Part shown: positions 44,466 through 57,379 of the stretch, piece by piece
Layout: every line of letters starts with the position of its first letter
How positions within the stretch are numbered: the stretch's first letter is position 1
Made by a program: the position numbers and the translations under genes
Notes under the pieces: generated by a model
Told to the model about the DNA's origin: nothing
The model's database searches: none
The model's input: only the letters and a program-made list of their open reading frames with translations
NCBI GenBank assembly: GCA_037447655.1
Contig: JBBHKE010001989.1
Span: 62,001-126,000, forward strand
Direction: 5' to 3'
From: Zygnema cylindricum
Lineage: Eukaryota > Streptophyta > Zygnematophyceae > Zygnematales > Zygnemataceae
DNA length: 64,000 nt

Positions 44466-44828
44466 CTCACTACCCAATTTAATTATTTCACACACAACTT
44501 TCATTTTATGACCCTGGATATCAACTTCTATTTTTTCAGTTTGTAAATCTAACGTGGACTTATTACCATTTGCCACCTGAACATGCAAAGGTTTTTCCCA
44601 TATGACTATAGGAATTTTGTTTTCCTTTACAAACTTATGTGAAGTAAAATTATGTGTAACACTAGAATCTACCATAACTCTCAATGGTTTCCCTTACACT
44701 AAAGACACGAATTTGATTAAGCAATGTTTGGTGTCGTAATTAGTTAACTGTCCTAACATAGGTATGTTGTTAAGAGTTTCATCAAAAGAATTATTGAAAT
44801 TATGGAGTGTAGTTAGCATCATAATAAA
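44466..44828 (-). pseudogene. Minus-strand gypsy: protease
   Basis: RVMVDSSVTHNFTSHKFV is a Ty3/gypsy aspartic protease start (DSG/DTG with Gly changed to Ser here), with NNIPMLGQLTNYDTKHCLIKF upstream. It lies between H and F and was one reading unit with 37430-38002 and 51321-52079 before those elements inserted. Confidence 0.8.
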
Positions 44829-44833
44829 TTGAG

Positions 44834-45900
44834 TGTAGAAATTGATGGTTCCTTTTTAAGTATTTTCTAGGTCTAAATAGAAATACAGAAAGAAGCTGAG
44901 GCAATCTATCTCTAACTTCTCTCTCCAACTCCCACACTTGTCGCAGTCACTGAGAAGTTGGAGAGGAAGCTAGAGCCATGGCTACCAAGGCTATCCAGAG
45001 GTTACGGGAAATAGATTAGTTGATTTATTGAATGGTAGTTTATTTACTAAAAAGATTAGTGATGCAACCACGATTTGATCTTGGTACCTGTCGGTCGTCA
45101 AACGCCAATAGCCAGTAGCCTTATCCGTTAAGCCTAGATGTTACGAATACATAGTATAGGGTTTGATATTTTTTAAACATAGTCACGTAGGATAATTCAT
45201 TTAACTGCAACTGTTTACGGGATATATAGATCCAGTTATGTAAAAGTACGGATTAAGGTACGGAAAAAGAACAAAAAACCGCGCATTTGTTTCGATAGCA
45301 AAACGAATACCGCGCAGATATTTATTACGGCTACGATTAAATATGCATTTCATCGGACGACCGGAATTATTGCCGAGATCACGGAAGATGATTTCGGCGG
45401 TTTTTGGTCATCACCACATCGGATGACACGTGGCGATAAGACATTGGATCGCGTCATCTCCAAATATTAAGGGAGCTAATCCGGATATACCACGTGTCAA
45501 CATTTAGGCCATGTCGTACAGTATTCGTACACAAAGTACACCGGCAACTCTACTTTTGTGTACGGAAGAGTAATATGATTTGTCCGTACATCAGTAGATA
45601 GAGTTTGTGAGAGAGATAGGACTTAGAAAAAATTGGTAGATAGGACCCTCTCTCCTAGTGATCTTTTCTACAAAAGGTCAACTTTGACCCTCCATAACTT
45701 ACTACTCAGGGAAGCAAATTCAGAGACTGTTTTTGCTATCGACTCAGGGGAGTCTTGCCTTTACAGGGGGGTGAAGGTGTTCAAAGTTATTGTCTACCAG
45801 GGTGCCAGTTGTTCTTGCTGAAACACAAAGGGGTCAGGGTTATCCTAGAGGCTTCTTGAAGCTGTCCACTCTAAGGACTTATGGAGGTCTCAAAGTTTCA
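44834..45900 (+). repeat. 5' LTR of F
   Basis: It starts TGTAGAAATTGATGG and ends AAAGTTTCA. Contains the long hairpin (about 44900-44985), an antisense tRNA-like module (45050-45145), CACGTG near 45428 and 45491, AGGACTTAG at 45618-45626, and purine-loop stem-loops at 45735-45800. Confidence 0.93.
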
Positions 45901-45915
45901 GGTTATGGGCCCACC
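45901..45915 (+). promoter_or_regulatory. Primer-binding site of F
   Basis: Exact GGTTATGGGCCCACC following the LTR; the upstream ATG at 45881 in the LTR is in frame with it. Confidence 0.88.
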
Positions 45916-48900
45916 CTCTAGGTACCAATCTTTAATGGAACTAGCTTCATATACAGGGAAAGTATGATGATAGGAGCTCTATGCGAAAAAAGGTTTTGGG
46001 GGATAGTGAGTGGACGAGTGGGGCGTCTATCAAGTCTTGGAGTCCCTCCAGAGTTTGGAGGAAGCAGATTCACAAGGAAAGCAGATCCATCTTTAACGGA
46101 GGAGACAAAAGAAGGAGAGGTGGTGGACAAAGTACGGAGAAGGAGACGACCTCACCAATAGCAACTGCTTTAACATTCATGTCACTTATTCCGAGGAAGG
46201 AGGAGAATGATATTGATGCCTAGGACTTCAACAATATGGCAGCAAAGCACTTCATCCTCCGCCATCTTACTCAAGGGCTTGCATGTCCTTATTTGCAGGT
46301 AGAAAGGGCATCCGATCTTTGGATGGCTCTCATAGAGATGTACCGAAGTGGTACAATTCAGCAACAACAGTTGGCTGATTAGAAAGTTAATCATTATGTA
46401 TACAAAGGGGGGAAGATGTTGGATTTTTGCAATCAGCTTGCAGCACTTTTTATGGAGCTAGAGAGTGTTGAAAAAGATTTTAGTGAAAAAGAAAAGGTTA
46501 ACTGTTTACTGATGAAGTTACCCGATGAGTTCGAGAACATAGTCAACCGTGTGCATGAGTTGGGACTCAAGGTGGATATGGAACTCAGTGGTAGGGATGA
46601 TTCTCGTTCTGGAGAATACGATTGAGATCCAAAGGGGAGGAAAGAGTGGGCAAGCCTTGGCAGCTGCGACCGATTGGAGGAACAAGGATTCCCGGAAACC
46701 GGTCGGAAACTATGGGGGGAGGGAGCAAAAATATCAGACCGACGAGTTCGGTCCAAGTGCTCCCAAAGGTTTATGTCATTTTTGTAAGAAACCGAGCACT
46801 ATATGGCATAGTGCACTAAGCTAACCGAGCTTTGGTTAAAGGAGGGGCAGACAGGTGGAACCCCGTGAGGAAAGATAAAGGCCCTTGTGAGACAGGTACA
46901 TGAGGTGGAATCCAAGGACGAGGACGATGAGGTCCTATTGGATGAGGAGTTGGAGGCAAAAAACGAGGTCAAAATTCCACGAAGGCAAAAATGTGCCTAC
47001 AGTGGATTGAAATGTGAAGCAGGCTGGATTGTAGATTCAGGTGCCTCCATGCACATGTGTAAGGATAAGCACTTGTTCACCAATATAAGAAAGATTCCCA
47101 CTGTAGAGATAGAGTACGGGGATGGGAGGATAGTCACCACTACTCTTGTAGGATCGATAGATCTGAAAGTGTTAACAGAATAAAAGACATCTATAGTAAC
47201 ATTATCCGATGTATTGTTTATTTCCCGAGCTGAACAAAAACCTCATCTCTACATCTGTATTATATGATAAGGGTTTTTCTACTAGCACTAGGGAAGGAGT
47301 ATTTACTGCTAGTTTTGAGGAAGAGGTCTATTTCTTTGCTGAGAAAGGTAGCCAATGGATGTTTAGGCTGATTTTGAGTAATGAAACAAAGAAACTTTAT
47401 TTTGCTGGTTTTCATGATATTATGATGTGGCATAAGAGGCTTGAGCATTTGAATCTAGATAAGTTAAGAGAGATAAAAAAGATGGGAGTGGTGGAAGGGA
47501 TTCACTTCAGTGAGAGTGATAATATAAGTGATTGTAGTGGATGTGCTCAAGGTAAAGCACACAGATTACCCTTTCCCAAAAGAGCCACCTATAAGGGAAA
47601 AAAAATTAAAGATTTAGTACACACAGATATTTGGGGACCGGCTAAAGTGCCGTCGTCGGGGGGGAAGAGATTTATGATGTTTATCACCGATGATTGGTCT
47701 CGGTATTCCATGGTGTATTTTTTGAAAAACAAGTCAAAAGCTCAGGATTGTTTTAGACAATATAAAGCATGGAGCAAAAAACTCCATGAAACTCTAATAA
47801 AGAGAGTAAGGAGTGACAATGGTGGAGAGTATACTTCTAACCAGTTTGAGGGTTTTTTGGCGGGAGATGGAGTCCAACGCCAAAAGACAGTTCTATAAAA
47901 CCCGAAACAGAATGGGGTAGCTGAAAGGTTAAATAGAAAACTAAGAGATAGTGCTAGAAGTATGTTGTCGGACAAAAAGATACGAATAAGGTTTTGGGCC
48001 GAAGCAATGAATTATGCTAATTAACTCAAAAATAGAGTTGTTACTTCACCTATAAAAGATCAAACAACTTATGAGAGATGGACAGGCCGAAAACCAGACA
48101 TATCTCACTTAAAGGTTTTCGGTAGTCAAGTATTCAGTCTAGATACAGATCGGTCTAATTGGAAGCTAGATCCTAAAGGAAAACCTGGATACATATTCGG
48201 ATATGATGAGGATGTTAAAGTATATAGAGTTTACGATCTAAAAAGGGAAGATATAATCTTAGTAAAGCATCTAGTAGTTATGGATGAAGGAAAGTCCGTG
48301 GATCCATTCAAGTATACAAAGTTCGTAAAAATCAGATTTTAGTCAAAAAATTCCGATGACATTGAACTTCCTTACTATCAAGGTTTTAGAGAAGATGACA
48401 TTCTTGCAGGTACAAATCAGACCGAAAAGAACTTGGCTGCGTAAACTCCACTAACAACTCTACCCCAAGCGAAAGACGTGGTGGAAATTTATTCGAAATC
48501 AAGGGACAAGGGAGAAGCCGAGATTGTTCGAAGGAACCCACGAGAACCATCTATTCCGGCCACAAATTTTGAGGGGGGAAGGAAAAGTAGCAAAAGATTG
48601 CAGGAAAAACAGGTTAATAACAAGGTAACAAAACTATCTCATCAAGATGAACCTCAAACTTATAGAGAGGCGATGACTTGCCTAGAAAAAAACCGGTGGA
48701 AGACAGCCATCAATGAGGAGATGGCCTCAATTATGGCTGCCGATACTTAGGAGCTGGTGGATTGTCCACCTAACCGAAAAAACCAATCGGTTGTAAGTGG
48801 GTTTTCAAAGTAAAACTAAACCCAGATAACACAATCGAGCGCTACAAGGCCAGATTAGTGGCAAAGGGATTTACACAAAAGGAGGGAATTGACTACGAGG

Positions 48901-50236
48901 AAACTTTTTCTCGGTGGTCAGATTTCCCTTCGTCCGCATACTTCTCAGTTTAGCAGCAGCGGAAGACATTGAAGTGCACCAGATGGACATCAAGACAGCC
49001 TTTTTGCATGGAGAATTGGAAGAGGAGATCTTCATTCAACAACCCGAAGGTTTTGTGGAGGAAGGAGAGGAGAGTAAGGTATGTCGACTGATTAAATCTC
49101 TTTATGGTTTGAAACAAGCGCCTCGACAATGGAATAAGAAGCTTGATGAGTTTCTTACCGGTCTGGGATATATTCGGATCAGCTCAGATCACTCAATCTA
49201 TGTTTTCGAAGATGAGGAGGGTTTTGTATTTATTGCAATTTATGTTGATGATTTGCTTGTTTCAAGTAAATCAATGGAAAAAAATAATAAACTGAAAACC
49301 GATCTTAAAAGGAGATTTGAAATGAAGGATATGGTGGAAGCAAAATATAATTTGGGAATTCAAGTAAAAAGAGACCGAAAAAGAAAGATTATAAGATTGA
49401 CTAAAAAGGAAGCAATAGGGAACATGCTTGAAAAAATTCAGATGGATAAAACTAATAGTTGTACAACTCCAATGGAGTTTAAAAAGGGAAGTGAGGGGAG
49501 TTAGGTAGAAGGAGTCATAGTCTTAGACGAGAAATTATCTCCTGAAGAACAGAAGTTCATGCAGACTATTCCTTACAGGCAAGTAGTGGGAAGTCTAATC
49601 TATTTTATGAATTGTACCCGGCCGGATTTAGCTGCTGTTGTAGGAGTGCTGAGTAGATTTCTAAATGCTCCCACTAAGAAGGATTGGGAGGCAGCTAAGA
49701 GAGTCCTTAGATATTTGATAGGAACTAGGGAACTATGGTTGCATTTGGGTGGGGAGAATAGTGACATTGCTACTTGGAGTGATGCCAGTTATGGTGATGC
49801 TTTGATGAGGAGATGTACTTATCGATATGTATTATATGTGGGTAATGGGGCTTGTTGTTGGAGTAGCTAACAGCAAAAGGTTTTTGCTCATTCCACCATG
49901 GAGGTTGAGTATATGGCATCTTGTTCTGTTGTAAAAGAATTGATGTGGGTCAAGTCTTTGCTTGGTGAGCTTAATCACCTTAAAATTGGTGTGCATAATT
50001 TTTTTTGTGATAATTAAGCAACAATCGCTATTTCTGCCAATCCTAAACATTATTTTAAAGCCAAACACATGGACTTTAGACTCAGCTTTGTTAGAGAGAA
50101 AGTAGAAAACAAAATAATCAGTTTAGAGTACCGACCAGATAGCGAGATGGTAGCAGATATGATGACCAAACCTGTGCCTTCCCCTAAGCTAATTTTCTGC
50201 AGAGAGAAGTGTGGTCTAAAATTAAAGATTGACTAG
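45901..50236 (+). pseudogene. Copia F gag-pol, heavily broken
   Basis: Gag (FEMMIG-like N-terminus, LLMKLPDEFENIVNRV, knuckle remnant CHFCKKPST near 46779), protease IVDSGASMHMC near 47030-47060, HHCC and integrase core (FITDDWSRY, SDNGGEYTSN, NGVAERLNR), hinge, RT with YVDD near 49229, RNase H (TWSDASYGDA, EVEYMA, AKHMDFRLSF). At least fifteen stops or frameshifts. Confidence 0.94.
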
Positions 50237-50249
50237 AAAATAAGGGGAG

Positions 50250-51315
50250 TGTAGAAATTGATGGTTCATATTTAAGTATTTTCTAGGTCTAAATAGAAAT
50301 ACGGAAAGAAGCCGAGGCAGTCTATCTCTAACTTCTCTCTCGAACTCCCACACTTGTCGCAGTCACTAAGAAGTTGGAGAGGAAGCTAGAGCCATGATTA
50401 CCTAGGCTATCTAAAGGTTAACGGGAAATAGATTAGTTGATTTATTGAATGGTAGTTTATTTACTAAAAAAATTAGTGATGCAACCAGGATTTGATCCTG
50501 GTACCTGTCGGTCGGCAAATGCCAGTAGTCGGTTGCCTTATCCGTTAAGCCTAGATGTTACGATACATAGTATAGGGTTTGATTTTTATTTAAACATAAT
50601 CACGTAGGATAATTCTTTTAACTGCAACTGTTTACGGGATACATAGATCCAGTTATGTAAACGTACGGATTAAGGTACGGACAAAGAACAAATACCGCGT
50701 ATTTGTTTCGATAGCGAAACGAATACCACGCAGGTATTTATTACGGCTACGATTAAATATGCATTTAATCGGACGGCTGGATTGAATGCCGAGATCCCGG
50801 AAGAGGATTTCCACCGTTTTTGGTCATCGCCACATCGGATGACACGTGGTGATAAGACATTTGATCGCGGCATCTCTGGGGATTAAGGAAGCGAATCTGG
50901 ATATACCACGTGCTGACATTTAGGCCATGTCGTACAGTATTCGTACACAAAGTACACCAACAGCTATACTTTTGTGTACAGATGAGTAATTTGATTTGTC
51001 CGTACATCAGTAGATAGAGTTTGTGAGAGAGATAGGACTTAGAAAAAAATTGTAGATAGGACCCTCTCTCCCAGAGAGCTTCTCTACAAAAGATCAACTT
51101 TGACCCTCCATAACTTACTGCTCAGGGGAGCAAATTCACAAATTCTTTTTGTTATCAACTCAAAGGAGTCTTGCCTTCACAAGGGTGAAGGTGGTCAGAG
51201 TTTTTATTTACCAGGGTGGCAGTTATTTGTGCTGATACACAAAGGGGTCAAGGTTATCCTAGAGGCTTCTTGGAAGCTGTCCACTCTGAGGACTTATGGA
51301 GGTCTCAGAGTTTCA
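50250..51315 (+). repeat. 3' LTR of F
   Basis: It follows polypurine tract AAAATAAGGGGAG (50237-50249). Start TGTAGAAATTGATGG, end GAGTTTCA. Includes long hairpin (50310-50400), tRNA-like module, AGGACTTAG at 51034-51042, and CCTTCAC-AAGG-GTGAAGG near 51174-51191. Confidence 0.93.
50466..50556 (-). other. tRNA-like Pol III-type module in the F 3' LTR (antisense)
   Basis: Minus strand: TAGGCTTAACGGATAAGGC (D-arm/A box, 50535-50553), T arm CCAGG-ATCAAAT-CCTGG (50485-50501) with a perfect 5-bp stem and 7-base loop, and T7 at 50466-50472. A box to B box distance is about 45 bases, within the tRNA gene range. Confidence 0.7.
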
Positions 51316-51320
51316 TTGAG

Positions 51321-52079
51321 CTATTTTAGCCTTTCCATTCATTAGCTTGCCCTCTAGAGTTAACTCCTTCAGCTCTGGATCTGGTCGACTCAACTGAGGA
51401 CTTTCAACTAGTCCTTTCCGTTTCCCACCTCCTGGGCTTCCTACTCACCTAAGTATAATGCAATATCTTCCTGAAGACCTTCATTCACATCAATTGTTTT
51501 AAGATATCTCTTATCTGTACAATCCTTAGCGGAATGATTTGGACCTCCGCATTTAAAACAAGTGACTTTCTATTTCGGTTTTGTGCACTCTTTGCTGAAA
51601 TGTCCCTCCTCTCTACAGTTATGACAGTTTATTTTCTTTAGTTGTGCACACTCAAATGCCCTATGACCCCTTTTCTGATAGATAGTGCATGTGGGCATGG
51701 TAAGATTAGGTTTCTGAGTATTAATGTTTAGTTTAGTACTCTTAATGTATCTCCCTCAATTGTTAAATTTGTTTCCTGCATTAACACTCTGTCCACCTCT
51801 ATGATTTCCCCTGAAGATATTCTGTCTATTCACCAAACCCGCATTTAGACCCTATTCCACAAATTCCTCCTCACCCACTCTACTACTTCATTCAAATTAC
51901 CTCGAGTGATCGAGTTTCCCAATGACGCTTCAATTGATCCTCTAATTCAAGTGACTTATCTTGTAATTAATTCAATATATTAAATTTTTGATGTTTCAGT
52001 TCTGATTTCAGTATAGGATTCAGATAGTTCAAGAAATGCAACTTAGCCATTTCATAAGTCAAGCCTAAGACATGAAAGT
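51321..52079 (-). pseudogene. Minus-strand gypsy: gag C-terminus with three zinc knuckles
   Basis: Read leftwards: LGLTYEMAKLHFLNYLNP (gag), then CTIYQKRGHRAFEC (second Cys is Tyr; about 51646-51690), CHNCREEGHFSKEC (51584-51626) and CFKCGGPNHSAKDC (51519-51560). Knuckles bind element RNA. Interrupted left by F and right by G. Confidence 0.85.
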
Positions 52080-53085
52080 TGTTGTTTTGGAAACCTTGAG
52101 TCCTTTATATATCTTGCTACTATACTGTCAGGTTGCGCTAAATCGTTTATCGCAACTGGAAACCTTGAGTACCCTACGCTTGTTGCGATGCTGCTATACT
52201 GTACTGATTTGACATCGAAGCGGTGCTGCTCTAGTATCACAGCTGCGCTGACAGATCATAGCAGTCAAAGCAGTTACCGCAGTCATAGAAGTCACAGCAG
52301 AGTCATAGCAGCTATAGCAGCTGCGCAAGAAAGGTGTTCTGAACTTTAGTCAGTTTGTGTGAAGATAAATTGACTGGGACATAATTTAGTGAGTATGTAA
52401 CTCCAAAGAGTGTACACAGATTCGGTGCACTTCAGGCACACGTGTTGGTCAGTGAGAAAGTCAAGTTTGGTTGTTGTAGAATAAAGGTACAGTTTCATTT
52501 GAGGACCGACGTTACACGTGGAGGTTCATCTTTGGTGATGAAAAATTACGTGGAAAGTGGACGGAGTCCGCCATCATTTTGGAAGAGAAGTATTGACTGT
52601 ACCGTCATTTCAGCGGACGAACTTTAACCGCGTACTATTTCATTTCTAGCGGCTATTTGATTGGTGTAAATATTTATGTTTATTCGACGGTGGGATTTTG
52701 TTGATGAACAGTAGTGTTCCAATTGACCACGGTAGTTGTAGTACGGTGTGATCAACTGTGGGCCCACTTGTATATATAGGACTTAGATTATTTTAGGAAA
52801 AGTATGGTTTTTGTATAGAAAACTGCGAAGCAGTTTCTGGGTGTTTTTGAATTGTAAGACCATTGTGATCTTTTTTGCGAAATTGCGCATGTTTTTTCCT
52901 TGGTGTATATTTTATATTGTGGCAAATTTGCAGACCTAGTGTGTGTATGGTTTGCTTAGGGCTTCATTGTTAAGCTGGTCTTTTGTGGGATTTTGTGAGA
53001 GTTTCCTCTTTGCATATTTGATTGTCATGACAACTGCCTGTGCTTCTTCATCTTCTTCAGTGGCGCCAGGTGCCTCAAATCAACA
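52080..53085 (+). repeat. 5' LTR of G
   Basis: It starts TGTTGTTTTGGAAACC and ends AAATCAACA. TATATATA with AGGACTTAG at 52778-52786 looks like the core promoter. The gag ATG (53027-53029) is in the LTR, so the LTR encodes about 19 residues (Ser-rich). Confidence 0.9.
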
Positions 53086-54347
53086 GGTCACGGGCTCTTC
53101 CTCACGGATCCCGGTGTTTAATGGGCAAAAGTATCTTTATTGGGCGGATTTGACTAAGTCTTACCTGAAACAAGTGAAATTACATGATGTGATTTCTGGT
53201 ATCCTTCCGGATACTGATCCGGATTTTGGAAAGAAAAACAAGGATGCATTGCATGTTCTGCAGTTTTTTTTTACAAAAGATGTAAACATGACATATATCA
53301 ATATGTCTACAGTATTTGAAAAATGGACGGCTTTTTTTTACAAAAGATGTAAACATGACATATATCAATATGTCTACAGTATTTGAAAAATGGACGGCTC
53401 TAAGTGAATCTTATAACTTAGTCAGTGAGCAGAATGAGGTTGTAACTGCTGGAAAAATTTGGGACTATAAGTACACTGGGGGTGACATGAACTCATATTG
53501 TAATGGCTTGAAGCTTCTATTGTCGGAGAATGTATGCTCCGGGAGGAGTTTTCCTCTTTATCATCAACCTATGATTCTAATGAGAGGGCTTCCAACTGAA
53601 TATAGAGGAGCTGCGGAGCAGTTAAGAAGGTTAGAGAAGAGTAAATGGAATATAATTGTAGCTCAGGCTTATATCTTAGATGAAGAGGCCACTCAGATAG
53701 CCTTAAATGGTGGTCTGTCAGTGGTAGCTTACAATTCACAAACATATAAGTCGGCTGGATCTACTGAAAATAGAAACTTTACCCCCAATCAGAGTTATAG
53801 GCAACATGATAGGTGTGTCTATTGCTTTGGTCAAGTTCATGTTTTCTGGTTGTGTCCGGCATTTATAAAAGCGTGTGTAACAGGAATTTATCGTGCGGGA
53901 TGGAGGGTTCGGTCAGAGGACTCACCATCAAAAGTGGTGGCATCAAAACTTCCGGTTAAAAATGCAACGCTCCTTGCATTTGATGAGACATCACAAAAAA
54001 AAGGGCCGGAGGAAAAGGAATACGTGGTCAGATTTCTATTGGATGATGATGAGTTCTTTGCGCTTGCAAAAGATCTCATGGAGGGACCCCGAGAGAACGG
54101 GTGGATTATGGACTCCGGATGCTCCTCTCACATGTGCGGCTATCGGGCTTACTTCAAAACGCTTACTCCAATTCCCACTCGTCGGATTTATTACGCAGAT
54201 GACAGCGGTGTGGAGGCTACGCCAAAGGGAAGCGTGGAGTTAGCATGTGACATCAATGGTCAAGTTGTAAAAAAGACCTTGCATGATGTTCTCTATATCC
54301 CAAAGTTTACGAAAAAAAATCGTATTCCACTTCGGTGGCGGAAATGA
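53027..54347 (+). pseudogene. Copia G gag and protease
   Basis: Gag N-terminus SSRIPVFNGQKYLYW, a 68-bp tandem duplication at 53264-53398 that breaks the frame, then gag body (LMRGLPTEYRG), knuckle CVYCFGQVHVFWLC (C-x2-C-x4-H-x4-C, near 53816-53857), and protease IMDSGCSSHMC near 54107-54137, ending LHDVLYIPKF. The site after the LTR, GGTCACGGGCTC (53086-53097), is a poor version of the primer-binding site seen in the other elements. Confidence 0.9.
53264..53398 (+). repeat. 68-bp tandem duplication in G gag
   Basis: 53264-53331 (nine T then ACAAAAG...GACGGC) repeated at 53332-53398 with eight T. Each copy starts with the T run, suggesting slippage there; the duplication shifts the frame. 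Confidence 0.92.
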
Positions 54348-55643
54348 AAGGTTTTGAAATTTTACAGAAGAATGAAAAAAGGTAGTAAGCGAAGATAGGA
54401 GAGTAGATTTGGTAGGAACTAGACGCCCAAACTTGTTGTACCGGATAGACTTGGCTAATGAAATTGACTTTGCATACTCCAGTGTCCTTCCGGAAAATGT
54501 TTTGTGGGATAAGAGGCTCGGTCATGTTCATCATGAAAGGCTTGATAAAATGGTAAAGCAAAATATGATAGATGGTGTTAAATAAGGACAAACAGATTCT
54601 CATGTATGTGATGGGTGTGCTTTGGGATAGCTTCATAAGCTGCCCTTACCTCAGACAGCTGATAACCGGGCAACGGATTTGTTGCAAATATTCATTCAGA
54701 TGTATGGGGACCGTCAAAATTTCCTTCCCTCAGTGGCAGCAGGTTCTTAGTCACGTTTACGGATGATTTCTCAAGATATAGCAAGGTTTATTTTATGAAA
54801 GAAAAGAGTGAAGTTCTCACTCACTTCAAACACTTTCGGGCATGGGCCGAAAAACTTCATGGGAAACCGATCCTTTCACTTCGGTCCGACAACAGAGGGG
54901 AATATGTTTCTCATGCATTCTTAGACTATTTGAAAGAAAACGGCATTTCTCGACAATTTAGAGTTCCTTATACTCTTGAACAGAATGGAGTATCCGAAAG
55001 ACTGAACCGAACTCTAGCGGAAAGTGCAAAATTTATGTTACTAGATAAAGGAATAGATTTCACATTTTGGGGAGAGGCTTTCTTGTGTGCGTCGTATATT
55101 AGGAATAGAATAGAGACTAGAGCAGTGAAAGGGAAAACACCATATGAGGTGTGGACAGGAAAAAAACCAAATGTTAGTCATTTCCAGGTTTTTGGGAGTA
55201 AATTTTTTATATTGGATAATCTCCCAATTTCTAAGCTTAGACCGAAATCAGTTCTCGGAATTTTTATGGGATATGATGATGAATTGGTAGGCTATAGAGT
55301 ATTTAATACGGATAGGAATACTCTTCAGACTGCAAAAAATATTCAAGTTAAGGAAGAAAGTCGATCGATAGATGTTTTTGGTATGACAGATATTGAAAAA
55401 GATTCCAAAATTAAAGAATATGTTATTTTTGAAAGTGTTCCTCTCACTTCTTCTAGTCCCACTTTGGACCCTCCAGCTGGTAGACGTGTGGAGAAACCTC
55501 ATCCTCCTCCTCCTCCTCCCCCTCCTCCTCGGCAGCAACCTACGGATCCAACAGTTACAGCCTCAGATTTTCCAAGGGGAAGTAGGCAAAGCAGTAGGCT
55601 GCGAAACTGCGTAGCTGCTCTCTTTTTTCTGTCAACAAGATAG
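54348..55643 (+). pseudogene. Copia G integrase
   Basis: HHCC region (LWDKRLGHVHHERL, CDGCALG) with stops near 54583 and 54630, then the core (SDNRGEYVS with Arg for Gly, EQNGVSERLNRTL) open from 54795 to 55643, ending in a hinge with a run of ten Pro (55501-55530). Confidence 0.9.
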
Positions 55644-55649
55644 AACCAA

Positions 55650-55765
55650 GTGAAAACTGTGTTGCTGCCAAGTTGCGAAGCTACGAGGCTGCTGCGAAGC
55701 TACGATGCTGCGAAATTGCGAAATTGCGAAGTTGCGAAGCTACAAAGCTACGAGGCTGCTCTATT
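55650..55765 (+). repeat. Degenerate repeat in the G integrase-RT hinge
   Basis: Repeats built from TTGCGAAGCTACGAGGCTGC and shorter GCGAAATT/GCGAAGTT pieces, translated as [23 protein letters not shown]. Not present in the hinges of the other elements. Confidence 0.8.
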
Positions 55766-55789
55766 GTCTACCTGCACGATGGAACCAAT

Positions 55790-57355
55790 CACAATACAAG
55801 AAGATTTTTCAGCTTCGGAAAAGGATCAATGGATCTCCGCAGTTAATGATGAAATGCCATCGATAATGGAGGCTCAAACCTGGGAGCTTGTGGAGCTTCC
55901 GCCGAATAGAAAGGCCATCGGTTGTATGTGGGTCTTTAAAGTCAAGTTGAACCCAGATAACTCTTTTGACAGATATAAAGCTAGACTAGTTGCTAAAGGC
56001 TATAGTCAGAAGGAGGGAATTGACTATGAAGAGACTTTCTCTTCGGTTGTCCGGTTTTGAACCGTTAGAATTTTTTTGTCTTTAGCGGCCATTGAAAACA
56101 TGGAATTACATCAAATGGATGTTAAGACACCCTCTTTGCATGGAGATCTAGAGGAAGAAATTATATAAAGCAGCCTGAAATGTATGAAAGGACGGGAAAA
56201 GAAAATCTGGTCTGTAAACTGTTGAAATCCCTGTACGCTTTGAAGCAGGCTCCACGTCACTGGAATGTGAAACTAGATGAGTTCCTAACCGGTCTTGGAT
56301 TCGTTAGGATAAGCTCAGATCACTCTGTTTATGTTATCGAATGGGATGATGGGATCATTTACATTCCAGTATATGTAGATGATTTGTTGCTGTTAAGCAA
56401 ATCATTAAATGAGATTAACAAAATCAAGACAGCCTTGACTTCAAGATTTAATATGAAGGATTTAGGTGAGGCAAAGTATATTTTGGAATTCAAGTACAAC
56501 GGGACAGAGATCGGAGAACAATTCATCTAACCCAGCGGGAAGCGATAGGAAATGTGCTTGAAAAGTTTGGCATGGGAGAGGCAAAAGGAAGTGCCACTAC
56601 CATGGAATTTAAGCAAAAGTTGGAAGTCATTGAGACTAATGGAGGAGTCATCTTTGATGACATCTCGGTTTCAAGGGAGGCAGATTTTATGGCCACCATC
56701 CATAATGACAGATTGTTGGGAGTCTCATCTACTTCATGAACTGCTCAAGGCCAGATATTACGGCAACAGTTGGTGTGTTGAGTCGGCGTTTATAGAATCC
56801 CAGAAAATCAGATTGGGAAGCAGCTAAGAGGGTTTTTGAACACCTTGCAAGAAAACGGAATCTTCAACTTGCTCTTGGTGGAGATGAAGTCAAAATTTAG
56901 GCTTGGAACGATGCTAGCTACGGAGACATGCCAAGCAGCCGTTCCACAACCGGATTCATTTTAAAGATTGGAAGTGGAACATGTTGCTGGAGCAACAAGC
57001 TTCAAAAGGTAACAGCTCAATCAACAATGGAGGCTGAATAAATGGTAGCAAGCTCAGCTGTCAAGGAGTTACAATGGGTGAACTCGCTCCTCCAAGAACT
57101 TCATTTTATGCAATCAAGACCTCAAATAGTGTGGTGTGACAACCATGCAGCTATTGCGATTGCATCCAATCCGAGTCATCACTTTAAAAGCAACCATATT
57201 GACATAAAGCTGCATTTTGTAAGAGAAAATTTGATGAACAAAATTTTGAAACTCATTTATCTTCCGGATGAGAAGATGGTAGCAGATATGATGACTAAGC
57301 CTTTACCTGCACCTAAGTTGAAATTTTGTAGGGAGGAATGTGGACTCAGTGGCTG
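55790..57355 (+). pseudogene. Copia G reverse transcriptase and RNase H
   Basis: RT from [20 protein letters not shown], catalytic YVDDLLLLS near 56370-56395, then RNase H (WNDASYGD, EAE-stop-MVASS, CDNHAAIAI, SNHIDIKLHFV). Stops or shifts near 56060, 56165, 56528, 56740 and 57040. Purine tract 57366-57379 follows. Confidence 0.92.
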
Positions 57356-57379
57356 AGAGAGTCTAAAGGTTTAGGGGAG

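Larger units (their letters stand above)
44834..51315 (+). mobile_element. Copia F, full length, perfect target duplication
   Basis: 5' LTR 44834-45900, internal 45901-50249, 3' LTR 50250-51315. TTGAG at 44829-44833 is repeated at 51316-51320. Inserted in the minus-strand gypsy between gag zinc knuckles and protease. LTRs differ at several percent of positions, so F is older than D. Confidence 0.97.
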
